A stretch of 64,000 nucleotides of DNA from Domibacillus enclensis (GCF_900156125.1 NZ_FTLX01000005.1:226929-290928); one strand, 5' to 3'. Positions 53,725-63,994 are shown, numbered from the stretch's first letter. Made by a program: numbers and translations. Notes: generated by a model not told the origin, from the sequence alone.

Positions 53725-55431
53725 ATGAACAGTTTAAGGTGGAGAAACCTCAGTATTGGATTGAAATACACCATCATTTTTCTTGTAATGGCACTTGTAT
53801 TTTTTATGGCTATATTAGCGGCTTATTTTTATTTATCCGGTGCACAGGAAGAAATGAGAGAAACGGGGACAAAAAATGAAGTGGCGAACAATAGTGGAGA
53901 GCTCGTTGCTGCCTATCAAGAAAAGTACATGTTAATACCGGAATATATTTTGCTTGCTGATGAAGAAATGCTTTCAGCGTATTTAGAAGCGAGCAAGGAG
54001 CTTGTAGCAACAGCAAAAGAAATGAAGCCGCATTTATCTGAAGATCAGGTTCCCATCTTTGAAAATATGATAAAAAACAATGATCAGCTGGACCAATATT
54101 TTTTCAGCACCGTTGTGCCAAAGGTCCAGGATATTGATACGGAAGAGTTTGCTGCGCTGCAGATAGAAGTGAATTCATTAAAAGAAGAAACGGTTGCGCT
54201 TGGAAAGAAGCTGCAGGCATCCGCTGTGCAGTCGAGTAAAGGGGCCATTACCTCTGCTACAGAAAGTCTTGCAAAAACCGTTTTTGTATTGCTTGTATCA
54301 GCGACCGCCTCTTTGATTTTGTCACTTATCCTGCTTTTATGGACGAGCCGGTCGATCAGCAGCAGCTTAAAACGGATCGTCCAAAAAAGTGATGAAATTG
54401 CCAAAGGCCACTTAAACACAGAGCCTTTGACTTATAAAGGCAAGGATGAAATTGGGCAGCTTTCTGATTCATTAAATAAAATGGGAGACAGTCTGAAGTT
54501 GACTCTTTCTGAGGTAGCCGACTTGTCTCGAATGGTGGATTCTCAAAGTGCTATGCTGTTTTCCGCATCAGAAGAGGTGGGGGCGGGAAGCAGCCAAATG
54601 GCTATAACGATTGAAGAAATGACACAAGGCGCAGCTTCGCAGGCGGATAAGGCGTCTATTATCTCTCACAATACCCGCTCATTCAGCACAGATATTATTC
54701 GGGCAGGTGAACATACGAAGGAGCTGGATCGTTTTTCTGGCGAGGTTTTAGAGGTATCGACTAGAGGATATTTGCAAATGACAGAGTCGATGAAGCAGAT
54801 TGAAAGAATTCATTTAGTGATGGAAGGCTCACTTGAAAAAATCAAATCACTTGAAGAAAAAACAGGCTCTATCACAGCCCTTGTTGGCGCCATTCAGTCG
54901 ATCGCTGACCAAACAAATTTACTGGCGCTTAACGCATCAATCGAAGCAGCGCGTGCAGGAGAAGCGGGAAAAGGGTTTTCAGTCGTCGCTTCAGAAGTGA
55001 GAAAGCTATCTGAGCAAGTAGGCCATGCCGTTCACGATATCACTACTATTGTGAACGTTATCAACTTTGATACAGCGGCTATCTCAGATGATTTGACGAA
55101 AGGCTATAGTGAAGTAGCGAAAGGCACTGAAACGATGCAGCAATCAAGTCAAAACTTTCATGATATTAAAGATCGAATTGATGTAATGTTTTCCAAGATT
55201 CAAGCAATCGCTTCTGTTTTTGCCTTAATTGAGCAAACGAGCCAGGAAATCAATACGTCTGTTGAACAGATTGCCCAGATTTCTGAGCTGTCCGCTGCAG
55301 GATCAGAGGAAATATCAGCAACCGTGCTTGAACAAGCACAGTCGGTTCATTCTATCTCCGGGAGCGCAAAACAGCTATCTGAAATGGCAGAGAAAATGAA
55401 TGCGAGAATTCAGCAATTTAAACTTTCTTGA
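53725..55431 (+). CDS. Methyl-accepting chemotaxis protein
   Basis: A 568-residue chemoreceptor. TM1 at about 15-37, a helical extracellular domain (about 38-188) of four-helix-bundle type, TM2 at about 189-212, HAMP at about 212-265, and a cytosolic signalling domain with the invariant hairpin tip [30 protein letters not shown] near 392. AGGAGG precedes the ATG. Its place between two XylF-like lipoproteins suggests that it senses sugar through them. Confidence 0.92.
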   Translation: MNSLRWRNLSIGLKYTIIFLVMALVFFMAILAAYFYLSGAQEEMRETGTKNEVANNSGELVAAYQEKYMLIPEYILLADEEMLSAYLEASKELVATAKEMKPHLSEDQVPIFENMIKNNDQLDQYFFSTVVPKVQDIDTEEFAALQIEVNSLKEETVALGKKLQASAVQSSKGAITSATESLAKTVFVLLVSATASLILSLILLLWTSRSISSSLKRIVQKSDEIAKGHLNTEPLTYKGKDEIGQLSDSLNKMGDSLKLTLSEVADLSRMVDSQSAMLFSASEEVGAGSSQMAITIEEMTQGAASQADKASIISHNTRSFSTDIIRAGEHTKELDRFSGEVLEVSTRGYLQMTESMKQIERIHLVMEGSLEKIKSLEEKTGSITALVGAIQSIADQTNLLALNASIEAARAGEAGKGFSVVASEVRKLSEQVGHAVHDITTIVNVINFDTAAISDDLTKGYSEVAKGTETMQQSSQNFHDIKDRIDVMFSKIQAIASVFALIEQTSQEINTSVEQIAQISELSAAGSEEISATVLEQAQSVHSISGSAKQLSEMAEKMNARIQQFKLS

Positions 55432-55443
55432 GGAGGGACAATC

Positions 55444-56481
55444 ATGAGAAAATGGATAGGGATTTTGCTTGTTCTGCTGATGCTTTCGGCTTGCGGTACA
55501 GCAGAAAACAGCAGCTCTCCGACAGAAGATCAGAAATTAACCGATTCGGATCAGCTTTATGTAGGTTTTGTGCTTGATACGCTGAAGGATGAGCGGTGGT
55601 ATAAAGACAAACAATTATTTGAAGAGGCAGTGGAGTCAAAAGGGGCGAGAATTAAGACATTGGCGGCAAATGGCAATGACGATGTTCAGCTTAAGCAGGC
55701 GGAGCTATTAATTGAAGAAGGGGTGGACGTGCTTGTTGTTGTACCGCATGATGCCGCATATTCAGCCGCAATTGTAGACATGGCGCATGAAGCAGACGTT
55801 AAAGTAATCTCCTATGACCGGCTAATCACAAACGCACCAGTAGATTATTATATTTCATTTGATAACGTAAAGGTGGGCGAGTTGCAGGCGACAGAAATTC
55901 TTAAAATAAAACCGTCTGGCACGTATGCATATATTGGCGGTGCAGAATCCGATAACAACGCGGTGTTGTTCCGGCAGGGAGCGATGAATGTACTGAAGCC
56001 GCATATTGATAAAGGAACGATACAGCTTGCATACGATCAGTATACGGACGGATGGGATCCGAACAAAGCAGAGGAAAATATGAAGGCTGCACTGAAGCAA
56101 AGAGGGAATAAATTTGACGCAGTTATCGCAGCGAACGATGGAACGGCGGGTGGTGTCATTAAGGCGCTTTCAGAACAAGGAATGGCGGGGAAAGTGCCGG
56201 TTTCAGGCCAGGACGCGGAGCTTGAAGGCGTAAGGCGTGTTGTAGCGGGCACTCAATCGATGACAGTGTATAAGCCTATCTCTTTGCTTGCGTCACAGGC
56301 GGCCGATATTGCTGTAACGGTCGCAGCGGATAAGCCGGTTGACGCTGAGCAGTCTGTCAATAACGGAGAAGCGGATATACCCGCTATTTTATTGGAACCA
56401 GTTGCGATAACGAAGGACACGATACGTGATACCATTGTAAAAGACGGGTATTTAACACAAGAAGAAATATACGGGGAATAA
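55444..56481 (+). CDS. XylF-like sugar-binding lipoprotein (second paralogue)
   Basis: A 345-residue lipoprotein (lipobox MLSAC, Cys near residue 17). VGFVLDTLKDERWYKDKQ, VVVPHDAAYSAAIVDMAHEA, VISYDRLITNAPVDYYISFDNVKVGELQ, YIGGAESDNNAV and GQDAELEGVRRVV repeat the layout of the product at 52578. The downstream half aligns especially well, so recent duplication is likely. GAGGAGGG precedes the ATG, 12 bases after the chemoreceptor stop. No ABC partner is encoded beside it. Confidence 0.88.
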   Translation: MRKWIGILLVLLMLSACGTAENSSSPTEDQKLTDSDQLYVGFVLDTLKDERWYKDKQLFEEAVESKGARIKTLAANGNDDVQLKQAELLIEEGVDVLVVVPHDAAYSAAIVDMAHEADVKVISYDRLITNAPVDYYISFDNVKVGELQATEILKIKPSGTYAYIGGAESDNNAVLFRQGAMNVLKPHIDKGTIQLAYDQYTDGWDPNKAEENMKAALKQRGNKFDAVIAANDGTAGGVIKALSEQGMAGKVPVSGQDAELEGVRRVVAGTQSMTVYKPISLLASQAADIAVTVAADKPVDAEQSVNNGEADIPAILLEPVAITKDTIRDTIVKDGYLTQEEIYGE

Positions 56482-56508
56482 AACCGATTTTATTTCGTTT
56501 AATTAATA

Positions 56509-56557
56509 GGAAAAGCCGAACGAATGCGAAAGTTCATCGCAGTCGTTCGGCTTTTCC
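56509..56557. terminator. Terminator between the sugar cluster and the NSS symporter gene
   Basis: GGAAAAGCCGAACGA pairs with TCGTTCGGCTTTTCC around an inner TGCGA/TCGCA stem; it can act in both directions. Confidence 0.8.
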
Positions 56558-56588
56558 GGTTATTGCACGGCTCTTGATCCGTTCTTTT

Positions 56589-57929
56589 TTAGTTAAACAA
56601 ACCGACCGACTGCAGCAGGATAAACAAAATAGCGGCAGGGGCAACAAATTTCACGAGAACATACCATGTGTTGAAGAGTGCCATGCTCATCGAAGAGCCG
56701 CGCAGCACTTCTTCCTGAACATCGGCCTTTTTCATTTTGAATCCGGTAAATAGCGCAATGAACAGTGCCCCGAGCGGCATCGCAATGCTGCTGGTCATAA
56801 AGTCCGCGAAATCAAAAATAGACCGGTTCAGGATCGTGATGTGGCTTAATACGCCAAATGAAAGGGCAGAAGGAATGCCGACGATAAAAATGGCCAGACC
56901 TGTTAGCCAGGCGGCTTTTTTTCGTTTGCCTGCATCCTGTTTTGTCACAGCAGCCACGACAATTTCTAAAATGGAAAAAGCGGAGGTCAGCGTGGCAAAC
57001 AGCAGCAAAACTAAAAAGACAAAGAAAAACAGAGAGCCAAAAGGCATTTGCCCGAACACAGCCGGCAGAACAACGAACACCAGTCCCGGACCCTGACCAG
57101 GCTCATATCCAAGTGCAAACACAGCCGGAAAAATAACGAGACCGGCCAGCAGGGAAATAACAATGTTCAATCCTGCTACTGAAAAAGCAGACCGTGTCAT
57201 ATCTTCTTTTTTATCCAAATACGATGCGTAGGTCACCATGACAGAGACACCGATGCTGAGTGCGAAAAAAGCCTGGCCAAGCGCGGTTAATGCCGTCTGG
57301 CCATTTAAGTAGGCCCAGTCCGGTGACAGTAAAAACCGTACACCCTCCATCGCACCGGGAAGGGTCAAGGACCGGATCACAAGGGCAATAAACAAAATGA
57401 ACAGGGCGGGCATCATAAAGGTGCTGGCGCGTTCAATTCCTTTTTGCACACCGCCCTGCACGACCATAATCGTCATGATCATAAAGAGCGCCTGCGCGAT
57501 TAACACTTCCACAGGATTTGAAATGATTTCACCGAACAGCGCATCAAAGTTCATATCCTGACTGATAACTCCCGCAGCCGTGCGCCACATATAGGAAAGA
57601 ACCCATCCGCCAACAACACTGTAAAACGATAAAATAATAAACGCGGCAATAACACCAACGGTCCCGACAATAGGCCAGGCGGTTTTAGGCGCTAATGCTT
57701 GAAAGGACGAAATCGCATCTTTTTGGGTACGGCGCCCGATAAAAAATTCGGCCAGCAATATAGGTGCACCAATTAAAATGGTAAATAAAATAAACAAAAG
57801 AAAAAAGACGCCGCCGCCATTCGTTCCGGCCATGTACGGAAATTTCCATATAGCGCCAAGGCCAATTGCCGAACCGGCAGCGGCTAAAATAAACCCGATT
57901 TTTGAAGACCATTGTTCCTGCTTTTTCAT
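56589..57929 (-). CDS. Neurotransmitter:sodium symporter family transporter (YhdH/MhsT-like)
   Basis: A 446-residue polytopic protein with about 11 helices. The sodium-site motif GFILAAAGSAIGLGAIWKFPYMAGTNGGG is in helix 1, followed by FFIGRRTQKDAI. These carry amino acids into the cell with Na+; bacterial relatives prefer hydrophobic residues. The substrate is not readable from sequence. It would use the sodium gradient maintained by Mrp. Single gene on the minus strand. Confidence 0.9.
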   Translation of the reverse strand: MKKQEQWSSKIGFILAAAGSAIGLGAIWKFPYMAGTNGGGVFFLLFILFTILIGAPILLAEFFIGRRTQKDAISSFQALAPKTAWPIVGTVGVIAAFIILSFYSVVGGWVLSYMWRTAAGVISQDMNFDALFGEIISNPVEVLIAQALFMIMTIMVVQGGVQKGIERASTFMMPALFILFIALVIRSLTLPGAMEGVRFLLSPDWAYLNGQTALTALGQAFFALSIGVSVMVTYASYLDKKEDMTRSAFSVAGLNIVISLLAGLVIFPAVFALGYEPGQGPGLVFVVLPAVFGQMPFGSLFFFVFLVLLLFATLTSAFSILEIVVAAVTKQDAGKRKKAAWLTGLAIFIVGIPSALSFGVLSHITILNRSIFDFADFMTSSIAMPLGALFIALFTGFKMKKADVQEEVLRGSSMSMALFNTWYVLVKFVAPAAILFILLQSVGLFN

Positions 57930-58028
57930 ACGTCAACTCCTCGATTTCTACTCATTGTCGAAACTACTACTGTACTTCTTTTTTGCGCAAAAAACCAGTC
58001 ATTAATTTCATGCCAACCAAAAGTATGG

Positions 58029-58034
58029 TATAAT
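58029..58034 (+). promoter_or_regulatory. Extended -10 promoter for yugI
   Basis: TGGTATAAT (TGn plus perfect -10), 48 bases before the start; no good -35. Confidence 0.5.
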
Positions 58035-58081
58035 ATCGCGACGCATAAAACAAGAAACCAATAAAAAACTGGAGAGATTTG

Positions 58082-58447
58082 ATGGAATCAAAATTTGAAC
58101 CGGGGCAGATTGTGACCGGGAAGATCACAGGCATTCAGCCGTATGGCGCTTTTGTTGCGCTCGACTACGGACGCCAGGGTCTTATTCACATATCGGAAAT
58201 CACGCACGGGTTTGTACGTGATATTCACGATTATTTAACAGTGGGCGATGACGTTACCGTAAAGGTATTATCAGTCAATGACGATGAATCGAAAATCAGC
58301 TTATCGATTCGAGCGACAGAAGAGGGAAGCCGGAATCAACGGCGCGGCATTCAGATCGATGATGATGGCGACGGCTTTCATCCACTGCAGGACAAGCTGC
58401 AGGAATGGATCGAACAATCAATGAAGGAAGAACAGAAAAAAGGCTGA
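58082..58447 (+). CDS. yugI: YugI, S1-domain RNA-binding protein (general stress protein 13)
   Basis: A 121-residue protein. The S1/OB domain covers about 5-75 (GQIVTGKITGIQPYGAFVALDYGRQGLIHISEI, then VGDDVTVKVLSV, KISLSIRA). An acidic linker and a helical tail follow. It matches B. subtilis YugI, a ribosome-associated S1 protein. ATG at 58082 follows GGAGAG by 5 bases. Confidence 0.9.
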   Translation: MESKFEPGQIVTGKITGIQPYGAFVALDYGRQGLIHISEITHGFVRDIHDYLTVGDDVTVKVLSVNDDESKISLSIRATEEGSRNQRRGIQIDDDGDGFHPLQDKLQEWIEQSMKEEQKKG

Positions 58448-58456
58448 CGGAATTGC

Positions 58457-58486
58457 TTGCGAATGGTCTCTTCACAGGCGTACAAT
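58457..58486 (+). promoter_or_regulatory. Sigma-A promoter for the glutamate dehydrogenase gene
   Basis: TTGCGA, 18 bases, TACAAT, 52 bases before the start. Confidence 0.6.
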
Positions 58487-58538
58487 GAAAGCGGAAGCAT
58501 GAAAGCTGTAAAAATGAGAATAAAAGAGGCGAAGGTAT

Positions 58539-59783
58539 ATGGCTGAAAACTTGAACTTGTTCACATCAACCCAGAATGTTATTAAAGAAGCGCTGACAAA
58601 ACTCGGCTACACGGAAGAAATGTACGAGCTGTTGAAAGAGCCGCTCCGCATGATGACGGTGCGCATTCCGGTAAAAATGGATGATGGATCGGTGAAAATT
58701 TTCACTGGATACCGGGCACAGCATAACGATGCTCCTGGTCCGACAAAGGGCGGCGTTCGTTTTCACCCTGAAGTAAATGAAGAAGAGGTGAAAGCGTTAT
58801 CTATGTGGATGACGCTGAAGGCGGGTATTGTGGATTTGCCATACGGAGGCGGAAAAGGCGGCGTGATCTGTGACCCGCGCCAGCTTTCAATGAGAGAGAT
58901 TGAAAACATTAGCCGCGGATATGTTCGGGCAATCAGTCAAATTGTTGGGCCGACAAAGGATATTCCGGCACCGGATGTATACACAAATTCACAGATTATG
59001 GCCTGGATGATGGACGAATACAGCCGTATTCGCGAATTCGATTCCCCAGGATTTATTACCGGGAAGCCTTTGGCACTCGGCGGGTCACATGGAAGAGAAA
59101 AAGCGACCGCTCAAGGAGTGACGATTTGCATCCATGAAGCAGCTAAAAAACGGGGAATCGAGATAAAAGGGGCACGTGTCATCGTTCAGGGATTTGGCAA
59201 TGCCGGCAGCTTTTTGTCTAAATTCATGCATGATGCCGGTGCGAAGGTAGTTGGAATTTCAGACGCTTACGGCGGATTGTATGATGCAGACGGGCTTGAT
59301 ATTGACTATTTGCTTGACCGCCGGGACAGCTTCGGCACCATCACGACATTATTTGACAATACCGTTACCAACCAGGAGCTGCTTGAAATGGACTGTGATA
59401 TCCTCGTTCCGGCAGCCATCTCGAATCAAATAACGGCTGAAAATGCGCATAATATAAAAGCGGCTATTGTTGTGGAAGCGGCCAACGGTCCGACAACGCT
59501 TGAAGCCACCAGAATTTTATCTGAACGGGGCATTCTGCTTGTTCCTGACGTTCTGGCAAGCTCTGGCGGCGTGACCGTTTCCTATTTTGAATGGGTTCAG
59601 AACAACCAGGGATACTACTGGACAGAAGAAGAAGTAAATGACAAACTGCATCGCAACTTAACGAAAGCATTCGATAATATTTACGAAGTGGCTCAAACAC
59701 GCGGCGTCAATATGCGTCTTGCCGCCTATATGGTCGGCGTGCGCCGTGCAGCGGAAGCATCTAAATTTAGAGGATGGGTTTAA
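58539..59783 (+). CDS. gudB: NAD-dependent glutamate dehydrogenase (GudB/RocG type)
   Basis: A 414-residue hexameric-type enzyme. GYRAQHNDAPGPTKGGVRFHP and LPYGGGKGGVICDP (catalytic Lys) are near residues 55-105, PAPDVYTNSQIMAWM carries the catalytic Asp, and GFGNAGSFLSKFMH binds NAD. It is nearly collinear with B. subtilis GudB but lacks about 13 N-terminal residues. It deaminates glutamate to 2-oxoglutarate. Sequence alone does not separate GudB from RocG. GAGGCGAAGG precedes the ATG. Confidence 0.9.
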   Translation: MAENLNLFTSTQNVIKEALTKLGYTEEMYELLKEPLRMMTVRIPVKMDDGSVKIFTGYRAQHNDAPGPTKGGVRFHPEVNEEEVKALSMWMTLKAGIVDLPYGGGKGGVICDPRQLSMREIENISRGYVRAISQIVGPTKDIPAPDVYTNSQIMAWMMDEYSRIREFDSPGFITGKPLALGGSHGREKATAQGVTICIHEAAKKRGIEIKGARVIVQGFGNAGSFLSKFMHDAGAKVVGISDAYGGLYDADGLDIDYLLDRRDSFGTITTLFDNTVTNQELLEMDCDILVPAAISNQITAENAHNIKAAIVVEAANGPTTLEATRILSERGILLVPDVLASSGGVTVSYFEWVQNNQGYYWTEEEVNDKLHRNLTKAFDNIYEVAQTRGVNMRLAAYMVGVRRAAEASKFRGWV

Positions 59784-59790
59784 CCTTGGA

Positions 59791-59820
59791 AAAACGGCTG
59801 AGACATTGGGCCGTTTTTTT
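59791..59820 (+). terminator. Terminator after gudB
   Basis: AAAACGGC pairs with GCCGTTTT, then a T-run. Confidence 0.8.
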
Positions 59821-59839
59821 GTGCTTTAAGTTCAATTAG

Positions 59840-59869
59840 TTGAAATGGGAATCGTTTTTTTCGCATAAT
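59840..59869 (+). promoter_or_regulatory. Sigma-A promoter for yugJ
   Basis: TTGAAA, 18 bases, CATAAT, 26 bases before the start. Confidence 0.6.
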
Positions 59870-59895
59870 GAGGGATGAAAAGGAGTGAATGACTC

Positions 59896-61053
59896 ATGAA
59901 TGAATTTGTGTATTGGAATCCAGTGAAATGGATTTTTGGAAAAGACACTGTGAATCAGTTAAGAGATCAAGCAGCTTCGTATGGTGAAAAAGTACTTCTT
60001 GTTTACGGCGGCGGCAGTATCAAAAAAAGCGGCCTGTATGATCTTGTGTTAAAACAATTAGAGGGCTTTTCGATTACGGAGCTGGCCGGTGTGGAACCCA
60101 ATCCTCGTCTCACGACTGTAAAGCGTGGAGCTGAGCTGTGCCGGGAAAACGATATCTCCTTTATTCTTGCGGTTGGCGGCGGCAGTGTGATTGATTGTGC
60201 AAAAGCTGTTGCGGCAGCGGCGAAGTTCGACGGCGATCCGTGGGATTTCATTACGAAAAAGGCACCTGTAGAGGATGCGCTGCCGTTCGGCACTATTTTA
60301 ACGCACGCAGCGACGGCTTCTGAGATGAATTCAGGATCGGTCATTACGAACTGGGAAACAAATGAGAAGCTGGGCTGGGGAAGCCCGCACGTGTTCCCGA
60401 AATTCTCCATCTGTGATCCGCACTGGACACTGACAGTGCCAAAGGATCAAACAACATACGGCGTCGTTGATATGATGACACATATGCTGGAGCAGTACTT
60501 CCATAACGCGGACCAAACAGATGTGCAGGACCGCATGATTGAAGGAACGCTGAAAACACTCGTTGAAAAAGCACCCGATTTAATGAAGGATTTGAAGGAT
60601 GAAAAACTTCGTGAAACGGTTATGTTTGCCGGAACAATTGGCTTGAACGGCATGCTTCAAATGGGCTATCGGGGCGACTGGGCCACCCACAACATTGAGC
60701 ACGCTGTGTCAGCTGTTTACGATATTCCGCACGGCGGGGGGCTGGCGATCCTGTTTCCAAACTGGATGAAGCATAATATCGATGTGAAACCGGAACGCTT
60801 TAAGCAGCTGGCTGTTCGTGTATTTGACATTGATTCGGAAGGCAAGTCGGACCGAGAAGCAGGTCTGGAAGGCATTGAGGCACTCCGGGCATTTTGGACG
60901 AAAATCGAAGCGCCAGAACGGCTGGCTGATTATGACATTGATGACAGCCGCATAGAAGAGATGGCAGAAAAAACGTTATTTAACGGTCCTTTCGGTAATT
61001 TTACCAAGCTGGATCGTGAAGATGTGATCGCCATTTTGCGCGCATCACTTTAA
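59896..61053 (+). CDS. yugJ: YugJ, iron-containing NADH-dependent alcohol (butanol) dehydrogenase
   Basis: A 385-residue group III alcohol dehydrogenase. FGKDTVNQL, the cofactor motif [13 protein letters not shown] near residue 95, and metal ligands in [38 protein letters not shown] and GPFGNF. It matches B. subtilis YugJ and reduces aldehydes to alcohols. AAAAGGAGTG precedes the ATG. Confidence 0.92.
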   Translation: MNEFVYWNPVKWIFGKDTVNQLRDQAASYGEKVLLVYGGGSIKKSGLYDLVLKQLEGFSITELAGVEPNPRLTTVKRGAELCRENDISFILAVGGGSVIDCAKAVAAAAKFDGDPWDFITKKAPVEDALPFGTILTHAATASEMNSGSVITNWETNEKLGWGSPHVFPKFSICDPHWTLTVPKDQTTYGVVDMMTHMLEQYFHNADQTDVQDRMIEGTLKTLVEKAPDLMKDLKDEKLRETVMFAGTIGLNGMLQMGYRGDWATHNIEHAVSAVYDIPHGGGLAILFPNWMKHNIDVKPERFKQLAVRVFDIDSEGKSDREAGLEGIEALRAFWTKIEAPERLADYDIDDSRIEEMAEKTLFNGPFGNFTKLDREDVIAILRASL

Positions 61054-61078
61054 CCGGGCGGAATTCCGCCCGGTTTTT
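61054..61078 (+). terminator. Terminator after yugJ
   Basis: CCGGGCGG pairs with CCGCCCGG around AATT, then five T residues. Confidence 0.85.
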
Positions 61079-61161
61079 CAATGTTTTTTCACTTGCGAAA
61101 ACGCGTTCAGTCGTATACAGTAAAGTGGAAAAATACAGTTTAAACGGAGGGTTTTACGAGT

Positions 61162-62517
61162 ATGACGCATATTAAATTTGATTATTCAAATGCGCTTCCT
61201 TTTTTCGGTGAGCATGAAATCAGCTACCTGCAGGACGCTGTAAAAGTAGCTCATCATTCTCTTCATGAGAAAACAGGCCAGGGAAGCGATTATCTTGGCT
61301 GGATTGATTTGCCTGAAGATTATGATAAAGAAGAGTTTGCGCGTATTAAAAAAGCAGCGGAAAAAATTCGTAACGATTCTGACGTGTTAATTGTAATCGG
61401 CATCGGCGGTTCGTATCTAGGTGCGCGCGCAGCAATTGATATGCTGAACCATAGCTTTTATAATGTGCTTTCTTCTGAAAAGCGCAATGGTCCGCAAGTG
61501 TTTTTTGCAGGCAATAACATCAGCTCTACATACATGAGTGACTTGATTGAAGTGCTTGAAGGCAAAAACTGGTCGATTAATGTTATTTCCAAGTCTGGTA
61601 CGACGACAGAGCCGGCACTTGCATTCCGCTTGTTCCGCGACCTTCTCGAAAAACAATACGGTGAGAAAGAAGCGAAAAGCCGTATTTATGCAACAACGGA
61701 CAAAGCGCGAGGTGCTTTAAAAACAGTAGCCGACGAAGAAGGATACGAAACATTCGTTATTCCTGATGATGTTGGCGGCCGCTACTCTGTTTTGACAGCT
61801 GTTGGTCTTCTGCCAATCGCAGCATCAGGAGTTGATATTGATGACATGATGCAGGGAGCGCGTGATGCCCGCAGTGCGTACAGCTCATCTGAACTGTCTG
61901 AGAATGAAGCGTATCAATACGCGGTTGTCCGTAATGTTTTGTATAACAAGGGCAAAACGATTGAAATGCTGATTAACTATGAGCCAGGTCTTCAATATTT
62001 CTCCGAGTGGTGGAAGCAATTATTCGGCGAAAGTGAAGGGAAAGACTTTAAAGGCATTTATCCGTCATCTGCCAACTTCTCGACGGACCTTCATTCACTT
62101 GGACAGTATGTTCAGGAAGGACGCCGTGACTTGTTCGAAACCGTTATCCGCGTAGAAAACCCGCGTAAATCGTTAACGATCGAAAAAGCGGAAAACGACC
62201 TGGACGGCTTGAATTATCTTGCAGGTGAATCTGTTGATTTTGTGAACAACAAAGCGTTTGAAGGAACACTTCTTGCTCACACAGACGGCGGCGTACCGAA
62301 TTTGACTGTCTCCATTCCGGCAATGGACGCCTACACATTTGGCTACACAGCTTATTTCTTTGAAAAAGCATGTGCACTCAGCGGCTACCTGCTTGGCGTC
62401 AACCCATTTGATCAGCCAGGTGTAGAAGCCTATAAAGTAAACATGTTTGCATTGCTTGGCAAGCCTGGATTTGAAGAAAAGAAAGCTGAGCTTGAAAAAA
62501 GACTTCGCGGGGAATAA
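61162..62517 (+). CDS. pgi: Glucose-6-phosphate isomerase
   Basis: A 451-residue Pgi of the Bacillus type. [18 protein letters not shown] near residue 75, the phosphate-binding [14 protein letters not shown] near 140, the catalytic Glu in [17 protein letters not shown] near 290, and the C-terminal [15 protein letters not shown] (catalytic Lys). It interconverts glucose-6-phosphate and fructose-6-phosphate. ACGGAGGG precedes the ATG. The stop codon lies inside the terminator hairpin. Confidence 0.96.
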   Translation: MTHIKFDYSNALPFFGEHEISYLQDAVKVAHHSLHEKTGQGSDYLGWIDLPEDYDKEEFARIKKAAEKIRNDSDVLIVIGIGGSYLGARAAIDMLNHSFYNVLSSEKRNGPQVFFAGNNISSTYMSDLIEVLEGKNWSINVISKSGTTTEPALAFRLFRDLLEKQYGEKEAKSRIYATTDKARGALKTVADEEGYETFVIPDDVGGRYSVLTAVGLLPIAASGVDIDDMMQGARDARSAYSSSELSENEAYQYAVVRNVLYNKGKTIEMLINYEPGLQYFSEWWKQLFGESEGKDFKGIYPSSANFSTDLHSLGQYVQEGRRDLFETVIRVENPRKSLTIEKAENDLDGLNYLAGESVDFVNNKAFEGTLLAHTDGGVPNLTVSIPAMDAYTFGYTAYFFEKACALSGYLLGVNPFDQPGVEAYKVNMFALLGKPGFEEKKAELEKRLRGE

Positions 62518-62536
62518 TCCCCTCGAAGTTTTTTTA
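62502..62536 (+). terminator. Terminator of pgi, overlapping its last codons
   Basis: ACTTCGCGGGG pairs with CCCCTCGAAGT (one mismatch), then seven T residues; the stop codon is in the loop. Confidence 0.82.
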
Positions 62537-62619
62537 TGAAAAATGCTTGCATTTAATTTAAAAATAAGTATAATTTAATCTAGACGTTAGTGAAATATAC
62601 ATATGCTACATTGTATCAT

Positions 62620-62692
<73 letters not shown>

Positions 62693-62695
62693 TCT

Positions 62696-62730
62696 TAAAA
62701 AAGACCGCTCAAATTTGAGCGGTCTTTTTT
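62696..62730. terminator. Bidirectional terminator between tRNA-Ala and the MgtC-family gene
   Basis: A perfect palindrome: AAAAAGACCGCTCAAA facing TTTGAGCGGTCTTTTT. Confidence 0.88.
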
Positions 62731-62744
62731 GCATGAACATCTAT

Positions 62745-63443
62745 TTAGCTGCTTTCTACATCGACAGATTGGATGTTCGGGATTTCAGAAAGAGTGTAGT
62801 ATACTTCTGTCGTTCTTCTCTTAAAGTAAACGCCAACAGTTAATTCAAGAAGGTGGCTGTTATTTTTTTCGTCGTAATAAATATGAATTCTTTTAATGGA
62901 TATGTCGTGCTGCTCCAAAGACTTGACGATTCCTTGAACGTGGTGATGTGCCCCGGTACGCAGCTTAATACGCAGCGTTTTTTCACGAAGTCTTCTCGGG
63001 CCGGTCATTCTTAAGATGAAAGGCAGGATTTCAACCGCCAGAATCATCATGACAACACCTGCCAGGGCTGCGGCATAAAAGCCCGCTCCTACGACAATCC
63101 CAACACCGGCAGCGCCCCAGATCATAGCAGCTGTCGTTAATCCGGAAATACTGTCGTTAGCGCGGTGTAAGATAACGCCTGCTCCGAGAAAGCCGATGCC
63201 GGACACTATTTGAGCAGCGAGTCTCAGGGGGTCCATCGTAATGTTTATGCTGGCGTCCTGGTGGTAAAGATAGACGGACTCGACAGAAACGATTGTCAGC
63301 AGGCAGCTGATAATCGAAATAACGATACTTGTTTTCAGCCCGACTGGTTTTCTTTTCAGCTCTCGCTCAAGACCGATGACAGCGCCTAAACTGCCAGACA
63401 ACATAAGTTTTATGAGAATAGATGAATCAAGCACCCATTCCAT
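62745..63443 (-). CDS. MgtC/SapB family membrane protein
   Basis: A 232-residue protein. Four or five helices lie in the first 150 residues, with the MgtC signatures GAVIGLERELKRKPVGLKT and QIVSGIGFLGAGVILH, then TTAAMIWGAAGVG. An ACT-like cytosolic domain (about 155-230) follows. The family is tied to Mg2+ limitation and ATP-synthase control in pathogens; its role in free-living Bacillus is unsettled. ATG at 63443 follows AGGTG by 8 bases. The frame is open another 57 codons upstream, but that part has no ribosome binding site or family similarity. Confidence 0.87.
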   Translation of the reverse strand: MEWVLDSSILIKLMLSGSLGAVIGLERELKRKPVGLKTSIVISIISCLLTIVSVESVYLYHQDASINITMDPLRLAAQIVSGIGFLGAGVILHRANDSISGLTTAAMIWGAAGVGIVVGAGFYAAALAGVVMMILAVEILPFILRMTGPRRLREKTLRIKLRTGAHHHVQGIVKSLEQHDISIKRIHIYYDEKNNSHLLELTVGVYFKRRTTEVYYTLSEIPNIQSVDVESS

Positions 63444-63646
63444 CACATATGCACCTGCTTTCCATTGGTTCCTCTCTCCTATTATACAGGAGAATAGCTT
63501 GAACCATTCTGAATTTCCACCAGCTGTTTTCCGGTGAAAAATAATCTGCTTAAAATGCTTGCAGAAAGATAAAATATTATGGTATATTACTTCTTGTCCG
63601 ATTGAAGTAATCAACGAAATTCGTTCCGTTGTTTATTCAAAAAGGA

Positions 63647-63674
63647 TTGTTTAAAAAGCACATTGTGCTATAAT
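63647..63674 (+). promoter_or_regulatory. Promoter of the 5S-tRNA transcript
   Basis: TTGTTT, 16 bases, TATAAT, 19 bases before the 5S rRNA. I see nothing else certain in 63444-63646 apart from the upstream region of the MgtC-family gene. Confidence 0.6.
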
Positions 63675-63692
63675 AATGATTGTCGTAAAAAA

Positions 63693-63810
63693 GTCAGGTG
63701 GCTACAGCGAAGAGGTCACACCCGTTCCCATCCCGAACACGGCAGTTAAGCTCTTCAGCGCCGATGGTAGTTGGGGGTCTCCCCCTGTGAGAGCAGGACG
63801 CCGCCTGGCG
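63693..63810 (+). rRNA. 5S ribosomal RNA without adjacent 16S/23S genes
   Basis: A complete Bacillus-type 5S sequence: closing stem GTCAGGTGGC/GCCGCCTGGC, GCGAAGAGGTCACACCCGTT, CCCATCCCGAACACGG and AGCGCCGATGGTAGT. Upstream lies a promoter and then the MgtC-family gene, not a 23S 3' end. Confidence 0.93.
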
Positions 63811-63833
63811 AAACACATTTTATATACATATGT

Positions 63834-63909
63834 GGAGGATTAGCTCAGCTGGGAGAGCATCTGCCTTACAAGCAGAGGGTCGGCGGTTCGATCCCGTCAT
63901 CCTCCACCA
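63834..63909 (+). tRNA. tRNA-Val (anticodon TAC)
   Basis: A 76-base cloverleaf: acceptor GGAGGAT/ATCCTCC, anticodon arm TCTGC-CTTACAA-GCAGA, encoded CCA. It follows the 5S gene by 23 bases, as in Bacillus rrn-linked tRNA arrays. Confidence 0.94.
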
Positions 63910-63918
63910 TTTCTTTGT

Positions 63919-63994
<76 letters not shown>

